Under the pieces are notes generated by a model. The model had not been told where the DNA came from, searched no databases, and worked only from the letters and a program-made list of their open reading frames with translations. 14,156 bases of DNA from Alphaproteobacteria bacterium. GTDB lineage: Bacteria > Pseudomonadota > Alphaproteobacteria > Holosporales > Holosporaceae. The stretch is from assembly GCA_016870135.1 (NCBI GenBank), contig VGCF01000019.1, positions 1 through 14,156 of the forward strand, given 5' to 3'. This document shows positions 6,422 to 13,988 of the stretch, one piece after another; the stretch's first letter is position 1; each line of letters begins with the position of its first letter. The position numbers were made by a program, and so were the translations under genes.

Positions 6422-7279
6422 ATGCGCCTGGATACGTGGGTTCATCATCAATGGCCCTGGATTCCTTACGGCAGCATCCAAAAAGCCATTCGTCGCGGGG
6501 AAATACGCCTGGATCAGTCCAAGGTTTCCCCCAAAGAGCGTCTGTCAGCCTATGCCAATGTTTGGTATAAACCACGATGGTTAAGCCTGTTTGAACAGCC
6601 CAGTCCGGCAAAAGCCCTGAACACCACCTGGCAAAACCGTGTGGATCAATGGGTGCTGTACGAAGATACTCATCTCATTGCCTTTAACAAGCCCCAAGGC
6701 ATCGCATCCCAAGGGGGATCAGGGCAAAAATTACACATGGACGATCTGGTCAAATCCTGGCGCCCCCAATCCACCCTTCGCCTGGTGCACCGCCTGGACA
6801 TTCAAACCAGTGGTGTGTTGTTAATGGCAAAAACCTTACATTGTGCCCAAGAATTAACCCGCGCTTTTCAAGACCGGCACATTCAAAAAAACTATTCAGC
6901 CGTGGTGCATGGGCATATTATGCGCCGTGGCACTATCACTCAATCTTTGGAACGCAACGGGGCACGTATGGAGATATCCAGTCATGAAAATGCTCTGTCG
7001 GCACGCACCACATTTCAACCCCAATGGCGAGGGCATGACCAGGCCAAAAACCCCATTACTTTGGTGTCTTTGTCACCAAAAACCGGTCGAATGCATCAAT
7101 TGCGTGCACATATGGCTTGGTTGGGTCACCCCATTTTAAACGATCCTGTGTATGGAACCCCTGACCATGGTCTGTTGGCGTTACATTGTGCCCAGATGAC
7201 GTTTCGACTACACAACCAAGAGTATGCCATTTCTGCACCAGAACCACAGGCGTTTTTACACCATATGGAACAGGGATAA
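6422..7279 (+). CDS. RluC/RluD-family large-subunit rRNA pseudouridine synthase
   Basis: This family makes pseudouridines in 23S rRNA. The N-terminal 45 residues form an S4-like RNA-binding domain (MRLDTWVHH, IQKAIRRGEIRLDQSKV). The catalytic domain follows with HRLDIQTSGVLLMAKT (catalytic Asp126). It is followed by LSPKTGRMHQLRAHMAWLGHPILNDPVYG, the family's conserved K-T-G-R-x-H-Q-L-R segment. Length from ATG 6422 is 285 residues. That start has AGAGG eight bases upstream and matches the usual family N-terminus. An upstream TTG at 6383 would add 13 residues without a ribosome binding site. The family usually has HRLDKDTSG; here Ile-Gln replaces Lys-Asp after the catalytic Asp. The exact target uridines (RluC or RluD type) cannot be told from sequence. 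It is divergent from the MotA-like gene and convergent with surA. Confidence 0.9.
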   Translation: MRLDTWVHHQWPWIPYGSIQKAIRRGEIRLDQSKVSPKERLSAYANVWYKPRWLSLFEQPSPAKALNTTWQNRVDQWVLYEDTHLIAFNKPQGIASQGGSGQKLHMDDLVKSWRPQSTLRLVHRLDIQTSGVLLMAKTLHCAQELTRAFQDRHIQKNYSAVVHGHIMRRGTITQSLERNGARMEISSHENALSARTTFQPQWRGHDQAKNPITLVSLSPKTGRMHQLRAHMAWLGHPILNDPVYGTPDHGLLALHCAQMTFRLHNQEYAISAPEPQAFLHHMEQG

Positions 7280-7365
7280 ACCACGGACTATGCCTGTACT
7301 TATGGTGCGTTTCAGCCACCGCAATACACAATGGCTGTATATCACCCCCCATCTCTGCCTGCGTA

Positions 7366-7430
7366 CAGAATCGGGGCGCAGAATCAAGGTACGGAATTAG
7401 CGCGTAGAATCAGGGTATAGAATCAGCCTG
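7366..7430. repeat. Five-copy 13-bp tandem repeat, consensus YAGAATCAGGGTA
   Basis: Five consecutive 13-bp units start at 7366, 7379, 7392, 7405 and 7418. GAAT(C/T) occurs at exactly 13-bp spacing. The unit ends alternate (GGGGCG, AAGGTA, AGCGCG, AGGGTA, AGCCTG), so a 26-bp higher-order unit is present about twice. It lies in the 250-bp gap between the convergent rluC-like and surA genes. I see no strong terminator in the rest of this gap. Confidence 0.7.
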
Positions 7431-7529
7431 CATCAGAACACAGTCCTTGTCTTTTTGGACGCCCCACCCCGTCTCCATCAGCATCCTAAGCTGTTTTATC
7501 CACCAAAGGTACCAAATCCGCCCTGATTA

Positions 7530-8990
7530 TTACCCAAAAGTCCATGGTTTTTGTCCAAAAGCATCGGTGGGGGCCATCACCGCGTTGATGGTCTCATCAT
7601 CCGCCCCATCACTGGTCTCAGCCTCTGTTTCATGACCGACCGCATCATCGTCCCCGTCTTTAACCGTCTCTGCACCTGTTTCAGGATCTGAATCGGCCTG
7701 GGTTTCCGTATCAACAGAGGCCAACGCGTTTAATTCGTCTTCAATGCTTTGCTCTTGCTCTGTTTCACGTTCAGCAGACCCTATGCGCTCTTCTGGGTTT
7801 TCTGCTTCTGGTTCAGAGTCTCTTGATGGATTAGACTGGGTCATCACAGCGTTAAAGTCAGATGGCATGGTTAAATCTTTGGGGATATTCAGGGTGGATG
7901 GATAGCTTTTTTTCAACTCTTCCATTTCGATTTTGGACAAACGCTCCAATTCGGTACCAAACAGAATGTTTCTGAAAAAATCATCACCGGGATCTTTTGT
8001 TTCTTTATCCCGTGTGTTCGCTTCTGGATGACGTTGATCCCTGTACAGGACAACAACCCACTTTTCAGGATTGCGCGCCGTGGGCAGAGCAATAATGGGG
8101 CTGATATCCCCAATGGATGCCGTACGCAAAAAATCTTGAACAGGTCGATCAAAATATTCCAACACATTCCATCCGCAATCCCCACCATTTTCGTTTGTTT
8201 TGGCATCCGATTCCTGATACGCCATTTCAGAAAAAACCACGTCTCCTGTGTGTAACAGCCCTTGAATCTCCACAATTTTTTGATAATCAGATCCATCATT
8301 CCTGCGGTTATAGATCACAATTTCCCCAACGCGGTATTGCACAGAATTTTCTTTGGCTTTCCACTTTTTTCGGGCCTTGGCAATGGCATGATCCGCAATG
8401 TTACGCATGGCTCTGCTCCCCCATTTTAACAGCAAGAATCGCTGAAACGTGATCATGGATTCTTGGCGTTTATAAAACGGATCGTAATGGGGCCCCAGGT
8501 GTAAACGAAACTGATCCAGAGTCATGTCATTTCCTTTGGCCATGGCCCTGATGCGATCATCAACCTCTTTTTTGATTTCTTCGGGCAACAGGGTAGAAAC
8601 GGCCTGGGTTTGAAAACTCTTTTTAGCCATAGCCAACAACAGGTTCGGTGCCTGATTTTGTCGTGCTTCGTTAACCAGCGCCACAGCGGCATCGGTATAC
8701 ATTTTGGCATAATTTTTCGGCGTAATGGCTCGACGTAAAAAAAGGGCCTCCATGGCCAGTCGACGCTTCACATCCTGATCGGTGACCACCTGCTTGCCCA
8801 CCACAGCCACAGAAAAACTGCGCAAAGAGGGTTGCCCTCTTGCCGCTAAATGGGATGCCGATGATGAGGTTTTTTCCCGACCTTTAAACGTTTTTTTGCC
8901 GCTTTTCCCCTGACACGGGGTTGTTGTGATCAGGCCTAATAAGGCGATATAGTAAAAAATGGTCTTTGCCGTGTTGTTCGATTTTTTCAT
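7530..8990 (-). CDS. surA: SurA-like periplasmic chaperone/peptidyl-prolyl isomerase with an acidic C-terminal tail
   Basis: SurA escorts unfolded outer-membrane proteins through the periplasm. A signal peptide is visible (KK near the start, hydrophobic IFYYIALLGLITTT). A SurA N-terminal domain follows at about 58-200 (VAVVGKQVVTDQDVKRRLAM, then LPEEIKKEVDDRIRAMAKGNDMTLDQF). A parvulin-type domain spans about 219-318, with GGDCGW and the F-x-x-P-V-Q-D-F-L region. A SurA-like C-terminal helix lies at about 345-370. Residues 390-486 form an extra tail with 31 Asp/Glu and only five Lys/Arg, not a usual part of SurA. The parvulin domain is divergent, so isomerase activity is uncertain. Start: ATG 8990 has AAGGGG seven bases upstream. 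It is divergent from lptF, in keeping with the usual surA/LPS-transport gene neighbourhood. Confidence 0.85.
   Translation of the reverse strand: MKKSNNTAKTIFYYIALLGLITTTPCQGKSGKKTFKGREKTSSSASHLAARGQPSLRSFSVAVVGKQVVTDQDVKRRLAMEALFLRRAITPKNYAKMYTDAAVALVNEARQNQAPNLLLAMAKKSFQTQAVSTLLPEEIKKEVDDRIRAMAKGNDMTLDQFRLHLGPHYDPFYKRQESMITFQRFLLLKWGSRAMRNIADHAIAKARKKWKAKENSVQYRVGEIVIYNRRNDGSDYQKIVEIQGLLHTGDVVFSEMAYQESDAKTNENGGDCGWNVLEYFDRPVQDFLRTASIGDISPIIALPTARNPEKWVVVLYRDQRHPEANTRDKETKDPGDDFFRNILFGTELERLSKIEMEELKKSYPSTLNIPKDLTMPSDFNAVMTQSNPSRDSEPEAENPEERIGSAERETEQEQSIEDELNALASVDTETQADSDPETGAETVKDGDDDAVGHETEAETSDGADDETINAVMAPTDAFGQKPWTFG
8924..8953 (+). promoter_or_regulatory. Candidate sigma-70 promoter for lptF-lptG, inside surA
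   Basis: TTGTGA (8924-8929), an 18-base spacer and TATAGT (8948-8953) give a reasonable -35/-10 pair. Transcription would begin near 8960. That leaves about 30 nt before the ATG at 8989 and would exclude the ATG at 8959 as start. It lies within the surA signal-peptide codons on the opposite strand. Confidence 0.4.
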
Positions 8991-10050
8991 GACCCAGCCC
9001 CTTGTATACCCGTCGCACTTTTATGGCTGTTTTGGCCTTTTTCAAAGGCGTTTTTTCCGATCATTATTATCAACAACACTGGGTACTGCAGGAATTTTAT
9101 CACTTCTTATCTGGTTAGTGCAATCGTTGCGATATTGTGCCATGATCGCGTATCAAGGGTTATCCTTTTTGGATGTCTTTTTTCTGTCTTGCCACTTTTT
9201 GCCACGCACATTAGTTATGGGGACCTCTTGGGGGTTTGCTTTGGCCCTAGTATGGACTTATCGTCGATACAATCAGGATCATGCGTTTAACGTCATGCGT
9301 TCTTGTGGGGTATCCCCATGGTTTTTTAATCAACCCACGATGCTTCTTGCCCTTCTTCTGACGGGGTTTTTATACCTATTAACCTGTCACATGGGGACAA
9401 TCGCCCACCGCACATCGCGTATACATGAACAGAACATTCGCCAAAGATTTGACCCATCCTTTATTACGCCAGGTCTGTTTTTTTCCATTCAAGATCGCAC
9501 CCTGTACGTTTATCACCAACCCAGTCGATATCGGTTACAGGGTGTTTTTTTACACGATCAACGCGATCCCAAAAATGAATTCGTTTTATGCGGTCAGTAC
9601 GCTGATATTATCCCCCATTCATCGGGTTTTCGCATGCGCTTTGAAAATGGGAGCATGCATGTTTTTCCTTCTAACGCACCGCCCTATTTGGCCCACTTTA
9701 AAACGTATACATTAAATTATGCTGCCCCTTTTCCCAAATCAGACCCCACAAAACAGTTACGGCCACAGGAACAATCGCTGGACACATTATTGAAACATCC
9801 GTTAACCAACCCCACCAACAGTGAGTACAGAAAAGAATGGCAATACCGATTATTTTGGCCCCTGTTGCCCTTACTGGACGCGTTATGGATTCCCCCAACC
9901 ATGTTATACAGCACCCATTGGGTATGGCGAGTGATGTTTGTCTTTTTGCTGGTGCATGGTGGCATTTTGTCACCCATGGCAGGCATCAGTGTGCTGTGCG
10001 CTGTGATGGCACGCATAGTATTTTGGATACGCACACGAAAAAGCTTATAA
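8989..10050 (+). CDS. lptF: LPS export permease LptF (YjgP/YjgQ family)
   Basis: LptF and LptG form the inner-membrane part of the LptB2FG transporter that extracts LPS. From ATG 8989 the protein has 353 residues. It has three N-terminal membrane helices (about 30-50, 72-90 and 117-133) and a periplasmic beta-rich domain (about 140-280). A second membrane group begins with the family-typical RKEWQYRLFWPLLPLLDALW. A cytoplasmic coupling segment (NVMRSCGVSPW) lies between helices 2 and 3, where other members have a related (A/S)xGxSPW. Start: ATG 8989 is interlocked with the surA ATG. An in-frame ATG at 8959 would give a hydrophobic N-terminus overlapping surA by 32 bases. Neither has a good ribosome binding site. 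It is 53 bases upstream of lptG. Confidence 0.85.
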   Translation: MTQPLVYPSHFYGCFGLFQRRFFRSLLSTTLGTAGILSLLIWLVQSLRYCAMIAYQGLSFLDVFFLSCHFLPRTLVMGTSWGFALALVWTYRRYNQDHAFNVMRSCGVSPWFFNQPTMLLALLLTGFLYLLTCHMGTIAHRTSRIHEQNIRQRFDPSFITPGLFFSIQDRTLYVYHQPSRYRLQGVFLHDQRDPKNEFVLCGQYADIIPHSSGFRMRFENGSMHVFPSNAPPYLAHFKTYTLNYAAPFPKSDPTKQLRPQEQSLDTLLKHPLTNPTNSEYRKEWQYRLFWPLLPLLDALWIPPTMLYSTHWVWRVMFVFLLVHGGILSPMAGISVLCAVMARIVFWIRTRKSL

Positions 10051-10103
10051 GCGATACCCTGCCTTTTTTCACACCCCATGTTTTTAACCCTTACGCATAG
10101 ACC

Positions 10104-11078
10104 ATGATCTTTTTCCGGTATTTAACACGCCTGTTTTGGACACGATTTTTCAGCATTCAGTTGGGCGCTCTGTTCATGGTTGGGATATTCGAATGGTTGA
10201 CCCTTACGGGTCCCTATACAAACATTTTGGTAAAAATGCCTTTTACGGCGCACAAATTACTGCCGTTTATTATTTTCATCACCATGATTGGATGGACCTG
10301 GTCGTTAATGGCCCGAAATGAATGGAATGCTTTATCCAGCATTGGTCGGTCTCCTTGGCATATTCTGCGTACACCGTTGATGTGGGTTGTCCTATTGGGC
10401 CTGATGGATCTGTGGGTCATTGCTCCCATGGGGCAAAAATTTTTTAATCCTTTGCAACAAAAGATTTCTCTGATTTCTAGAACATGGCAAAAAGGATTGA
10501 CGAAAAATGGGTATGTCTTTTTCACCCCTGATGGCCCTATGTACCATGTTGTGGAAATGCGCAACAACTCGATGTTACACCATCACAGCATCGGTAAAAA
10601 ACTGCACATCCAAGGCAACGATTTGGTCTGTACAGATGTGTGGTCCATGTCACCCCATCGCTGTCCGGAAAAACTGCCGCTCACTCGTATCACCCTGTCA
10701 AACCCACCCCCTTTAGAGGGATCGGATGATCATCCCTTTGGATTATCTTTGGCCGATGCCTATTTGGCCATGGATAAAAACCAAGAAGGATTAGTTCTGT
10801 TGTCTGCCCGCATTCATTATTGGTACAGTCACTTTTTTTGGTCACTATCCCTGGTTTTTTTGGCACCATCCTTGTTAATGGGCGGCGATCGCCGTACAAA
10901 AATTTTTGGAACCATTTTTGGTCTGCTGGGCGTTTTAACCATGTATCTGGTCAAGGAATGGTTGTATGCCTTCAGCATCCCGCTGACCCACAGCTGGCCT
11001 GTTTTCTTACTCTGGTTACCATTTTTCATCACGGCCGGATTAACCTGGGCGTTGTTTTTTGAAAAGAGAGAGCTGTAA
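10104..11078 (+). CDS. lptG: LPS export permease LptG (YjgP/YjgQ family)
   Basis: The 324-residue protein has the LptF/LptG layout. Two membrane helices (about 15-33 and 52-69) are followed by the coupling segment ARNEWNALSSIGRSPWHI, which corresponds to the (N/S)ELxALRxxGxSPW motif. A third helix lies at about 91-108. A periplasmic domain (about 112-235) and a C-terminal group of three helices (about 245-320) complete it. It is shorter than the usual 350-360, mainly in the periplasmic domain. The order lptF then lptG is the common one and supports the name over a second LptF. LptB, the ATPase partner, is not in this window. No clear Shine-Dalgarno precedes ATG 10104. Confidence 0.82.
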   Translation: MIFFRYLTRLFWTRFFSIQLGALFMVGIFEWLTLTGPYTNILVKMPFTAHKLLPFIIFITMIGWTWSLMARNEWNALSSIGRSPWHILRTPLMWVVLLGLMDLWVIAPMGQKFFNPLQQKISLISRTWQKGLTKNGYVFFTPDGPMYHVVEMRNNSMLHHHSIGKKLHIQGNDLVCTDVWSMSPHRCPEKLPLTRITLSNPPPLEGSDDHPFGLSLADAYLAMDKNQEGLVLLSARIHYWYSHFFWSLSLVFLAPSLLMGGDRRTKIFGTIFGLLGVLTMYLVKEWLYAFSIPLTHSWPVFLLWLPFFITAGLTWALFFEKREL

Positions 11079-11143
11079 TAACGCCCCCACTCTATGCACG
11101 CCCATGCATCACAAGCAATCGCCAGGATGCAACGTTGGGGTCT

Positions 11144-11797
11144 TCAATGGAGTAAAACCCTATCATTAGAGGTCATGTCCATCAAAAATCTTGCCACCAT
11201 GCGCAAAGCATCTTCGGTCACGCTGTGGCCACCGTGGGGGGTGATGTGGTGCTTAGCCTCTAGACCATATCGGTCAAATAATCGATCCGAATCCTTCATC
11301 CATTGTAATGGCACAACCTCATCATCTTGAGCGTGCGTCCATAAAACAGCAGGGTGATGAATGGGTTCTTTTTTCAAGCAATATGCACCAGATAATCCAA
11401 TGACGGCTTTTATGGAGGGGGAAAAAAATCCCAGCTCATAAGCCATCATGGCCCCTTGGGAAAACCCAGCCACGACTACATCCCCTTCGTTATGGTGAAT
11501 GATATCCGACAATTTATCCTGAAACACAGCCGCCGCTTTGCTTAAAGGATCGGCTATGACTTCCCACGCTTGGCGCAGGTTGGAATATCCCCAATCAATG
11601 CCTTTCAATGAAAACCACTGTCGACCCGCCGGATATTCTTGGCATACTTCTGGCCCATCTGGACACACAAAAGTAACATTGGGTAAAGACAAAGCTTGGG
11701 CCAGATGAGTCATATTTTCCCCACAGGATCCATATCCATGCAGTAAAAATACAGTGATTGGGCGTGCATTGCCCCCTGATTTTGGTTCAATCATCAC
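11144..11797 (-). CDS. Alpha/beta-hydrolase, phospholipase/carboxylesterase family
   Basis: The 217-residue protein is a compact serine esterase like bacterial carboxylesterases and eukaryotic acyl-protein thioesterases. Visible elements are the oxyanion-hole loop FLLHGYGSCGEN, the nucleophile elbow GFSQG (Ser113), Asp159 in HAQDDEVVP and His191 in HGGHSV. All three catalytic residues are present. There is no signal peptide, so it is probably cytoplasmic. The substrate cannot be inferred beyond short-chain or acyl esters. Start: GTG 11797 has AAGGA seven bases before it, and ATG 11794 directly follows in frame, so either may be used. It is convergent with lptG (65-bp gap, no clear terminator) and divergent from uppS (149-bp gap). 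Confidence 0.88.
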   Translation of the reverse strand: MMIEPKSGGNARPITVFLLHGYGSCGENMTHLAQALSLPNVTFVCPDGPEVCQEYPAGRQWFSLKGIDWGYSNLRQAWEVIADPLSKAAAVFQDKLSDIIHHNEGDVVVAGFSQGAMMAYELGFFSPSIKAVIGLSGAYCLKKEPIHHPAVLWTHAQDDEVVPLQWMKDSDRLFDRYGLEAKHHITPHGGHSVTEDALRMVARFLMDMTSNDRVLLH

Positions 11798-11946
11798 GAG
11801 TGTTTCCTTTTTATTTCATACGGATCTAGACAATCAGCCTATACAACCCAGGACATTATTTCAAGAATAACCATCAGAAGTATGGATTTTATAGGCCTAA
11901 GTGCCTTAATATAGAACAATAAAGGCTGTTAGCGAATCTGATTTCT

Positions 11947-12774
11947 GTGTCTAGTTTTCATGTTGCTCTGATCATGGATGGAAATGGTCGATGGGCAACC
12001 CACAGGGGAAAACCAAGGATTTTTGGCCATCAACAGGGGGCAAAAAGCTTAACTCGCATTATTCGTTCTTGCCCAGAATATGGCATTACCCATTTAACCG
12101 TGTATGCCTTTTCCCCAGAAAATTGGCACCGCAGCGCCCTAGAAGTCAACGCCCTGATGCGTTTGTTTCAAATCTATCTTCGCGCCTATATGGGCGAATT
12201 GGATCGAGAAAAGGTGAAGGTTCGTGTTATTGGAGAGCGCAGCAGATTGCCAAACAGGTTACAACGCATGATTGAAACCATCGAAACGAAAACCAAAAAT
12301 CATACACGTTTGGTTCTCCAAGTGGCCCTGAATTATGGAGGACGAGACGAATTGGTGCATGCTGTAAAAACAATGCTGGCGCGCCATCAAGACACGCAAA
12401 CCCAGGCATTACCTTTGAGCCAAAATGATCTTGCAGCCGCCCTGTGGAGTAATGATTGTCCGGACCCAGACCTGTTGATTCGTACGGGCGGTGAAATGCG
12501 CCTGAGTAATTTTATGTTATGGCAATTGGCCTATACAGAATTGGTATTTTTACCCCAATATTGGCCAGATTTTACACCGGACGATTTAGGTCAAGCCATT
12601 GCCCAATTTCAAGGCAGAGAACGTCGCTTTGGCCGCATCCATCCAGAGCACAATGGGATAGAATCGAACAACACCATGCAGAGTGAATCAAATCCCAATC
12701 GCACCCATACCTTGGAAACAACTTTTGGCCATCCAAGGCTCCCCTCAACCCACGCAGTAAAGGATTCCATCTGA
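11947..12774 (+). CDS. uppS: Undecaprenyl diphosphate synthase (isoprenyl transferase)
   Basis: UppS condenses isopentenyl diphosphate units onto farnesyl diphosphate in cis, making the lipid carrier for peptidoglycan and other surface polymers. Key motifs are IMDGNGRWA with catalytic Asp11, HRGKPRIFGHQQGA, FSPENW (55-60), LNYGGRDE, and RTGGEMRLSNFMLWQLAYTELVF near the substrate site. Family members usually have RTSGE; here Gly replaces Ser. The conserved fold ends at about residue 230 (GRERRFGRI). A 45-residue polar tail follows that is not usual and is probably disordered. Start: GTG 11947 leaves two residues before the conserved core and has no Shine-Dalgarno; a stop lies shortly upstream in frame. 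The TGA overlaps the asd ATG by one base. Confidence 0.93.
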   Translation: MSSFHVALIMDGNGRWATHRGKPRIFGHQQGAKSLTRIIRSCPEYGITHLTVYAFSPENWHRSALEVNALMRLFQIYLRAYMGELDREKVKVRVIGERSRLPNRLQRMIETIETKTKNHTRLVLQVALNYGGRDELVHAVKTMLARHQDTQTQALPLSQNDLAAALWSNDCPDPDLLIRTGGEMRLSNFMLWQLAYTELVFLPQYWPDFTPDDLGQAIAQFQGRERRFGRIHPEHNGIESNNTMQSESNPNRTHTLETTFGHPRLPSTHAVKDSI

Positions 12775-13796
12775 TGTCATTTTATATTCCTTATACAAGA
12801 AATTCCGACCCTATTGATGTGGCTGTGGTGGGGGCAAGCGGTACCGTAGGGCAAAAAGTATTGGCACTGTCCACCTATTTACCCTGGATGCGCATTACAG
12901 AAATAGCCGCATCTGATGCCAGAGCCAATGCACCCTTGTCCTCTTGCCCATGGCGAGAGGCGTTGCTTATGCCACAGAATCTGTCCTCTTTGCGTTTTTG
13001 TACCATGGACGATATTTCTGCGCCCTATGTGCTATCCTGTTTACCCCACGATGTGGCTGAAATCTATGAACCTTTGTGGGCAGAAAGGGGACATCATGTA
13101 TTTTCCAACGCATCGACGTTTCGCATGTCGCCAGAAATTCCATTGCTGATCCCAGAAATCAATGCCCATCATTTGTCCTTGATCCATCAGCAAAAAACCC
13201 CAGGAAAACGAGTCAATAACCCCAATTGTTCCGCCACAGCATTGGCCTGTACCTTGGCACCCATTATGGTCAAACATCCCGTGCGCCACATCAGCATTGT
13301 GACATTACAGTCTATCAGCGGGGCGGGATATCCCGGCGTTTCCAGCATGGATATTGTGGGTAATACCATACCGCATATACCTGGTGAGGCCCCAAAAATC
13401 GTTGTGGAATTACAGAAAATTTTGGGCTCTGAAGACCGGGCGCTGTGCACACCCATCACCGTTAATGTGCATCGTGTTCCCGTGGTGTACGGTCATGCCG
13501 CCACCCTGCACATCCTGTTGGACCGGCCAGTGTGCGATGTGGCTGATGTGTACCTCGATTTTAATGAAAAGCACCCTATATTCCACTTGTATTCTTCTGA
13601 TGATCGGCCCCAAGCCTTGCGCGATTTATCCCATAACGATATGCGCGTACATATTGGCCCCATTCGTGCTTCTTCTCTGGGCCGTGATGAATCTATCCTG
13701 CGTATGAACATAGTATCCCATAATTTGGTCCGTGGTGCCGCAGGAGCCGTTTTGGCTAACCTGGCCTGTTTTTTAAACGCATCCCCAGAATCTTAA
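12774..13796 (+). CDS. asd: Aspartate-semialdehyde dehydrogenase, archaeal/fungal type
   Basis: The enzyme reduces aspartyl-phosphate to aspartate semialdehyde, the branch point to diaminopimelate/lysine, threonine and methionine. The NADP-binding loop is VAVVGASGTVGQKV (17-30). The catalytic cysteine is Cys152 in NNPNCSA. The likely catalytic histidine is His241 in HRVPVVYGHAATLHI. The segments SNASTFRMSPEIPLLIPEIN and TLQSISGAGYPGVSSMDI are characteristic of the archaeal/fungal branch (the TIGR00978-type family, described for organisms without peptidoglycan), not the common bacterial branch. The length (340) also fits that branch. ATG 12774 overlaps the uppS stop by one base, so the two are coupled. 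Both can serve cell-wall synthesis (carrier lipid and diaminopimelate). A hairpin/T8 terminator follows about 85 bases after the stop. Confidence 0.9.
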   Translation: MSFYIPYTRNSDPIDVAVVGASGTVGQKVLALSTYLPWMRITEIAASDARANAPLSSCPWREALLMPQNLSSLRFCTMDDISAPYVLSCLPHDVAEIYEPLWAERGHHVFSNASTFRMSPEIPLLIPEINAHHLSLIHQQKTPGKRVNNPNCSATALACTLAPIMVKHPVRHISIVTLQSISGAGYPGVSSMDIVGNTIPHIPGEAPKIVVELQKILGSEDRALCTPITVNVHRVPVVYGHAATLHILLDRPVCDVADVYLDFNEKHPIFHLYSSDDRPQALRDLSHNDMRVHIGPIRASSLGRDESILRMNIVSHNLVRGAAGAVLANLACFLNASPES

Positions 13797-13879
13797 TGTT
13801 GAACCACTGTATCAATGTCACGAGATGTTTTTCAGCGCTCGTTTTACAGAGTTACAAACAAAATCTTTGGATTGTGGGG

Positions 13880-13911
13880 GGTGCACCCATTCTGTGCATG
13901 CCGTTTTTTTT
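13880..13911 (+). terminator. Intrinsic terminator after uppS-asd
   Basis: TGCAC (13882-13886) and GTGCA (13894-13898) pair across a 7-nt loop. GG (13880-13881) pairs with CC (13901-13902) beyond a two-base bulge. G and then eight T (13904-13911) follow. This is the right place to end the uppS-asd transcript, before the promoter at 13931. Confidence 0.6.
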
Positions 13912-13930
13912 GAAGCTTTTATCCCACCCC

Positions 13931-13959
13931 TTGTCATGGTCTAAAAATTCTTTTATAGT
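13931..13959 (+). promoter_or_regulatory. Near-consensus sigma-70 promoter
   Basis: TTGTCA (13931-13936), a 17-base spacer and TATAGT (13954-13959) match five of six bases in both hexamers with optimal spacing. Transcription should begin near 13966, about 23 nt before the GTG of the following exported-protein gene. It is the best promoter match in the window. Confidence 0.65.
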
Positions 13960-13988
13960 TTCAGATCAACTGCTTATTTTTAATAAAA

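Noticed and set aside
7366..7430. CRISPR array.
   Set aside because: Units are 13 bp, contiguous and without spacers, and no cas gene is present.
8910..8990. Possible lipoprotein signal (Cys at residue 26) in SurA.
   Set aside because: The residues before Cys are Thr-Thr-Pro. Pro next to the Cys does not fit a lipobox.
11105..11131. TGCATC/GATGCA inverted repeat between the convergent lptG and esterase genes as a terminator.
   Set aside because: The stem is only 6 bp with a 15-nt loop, and there is no T-tract on either strand.
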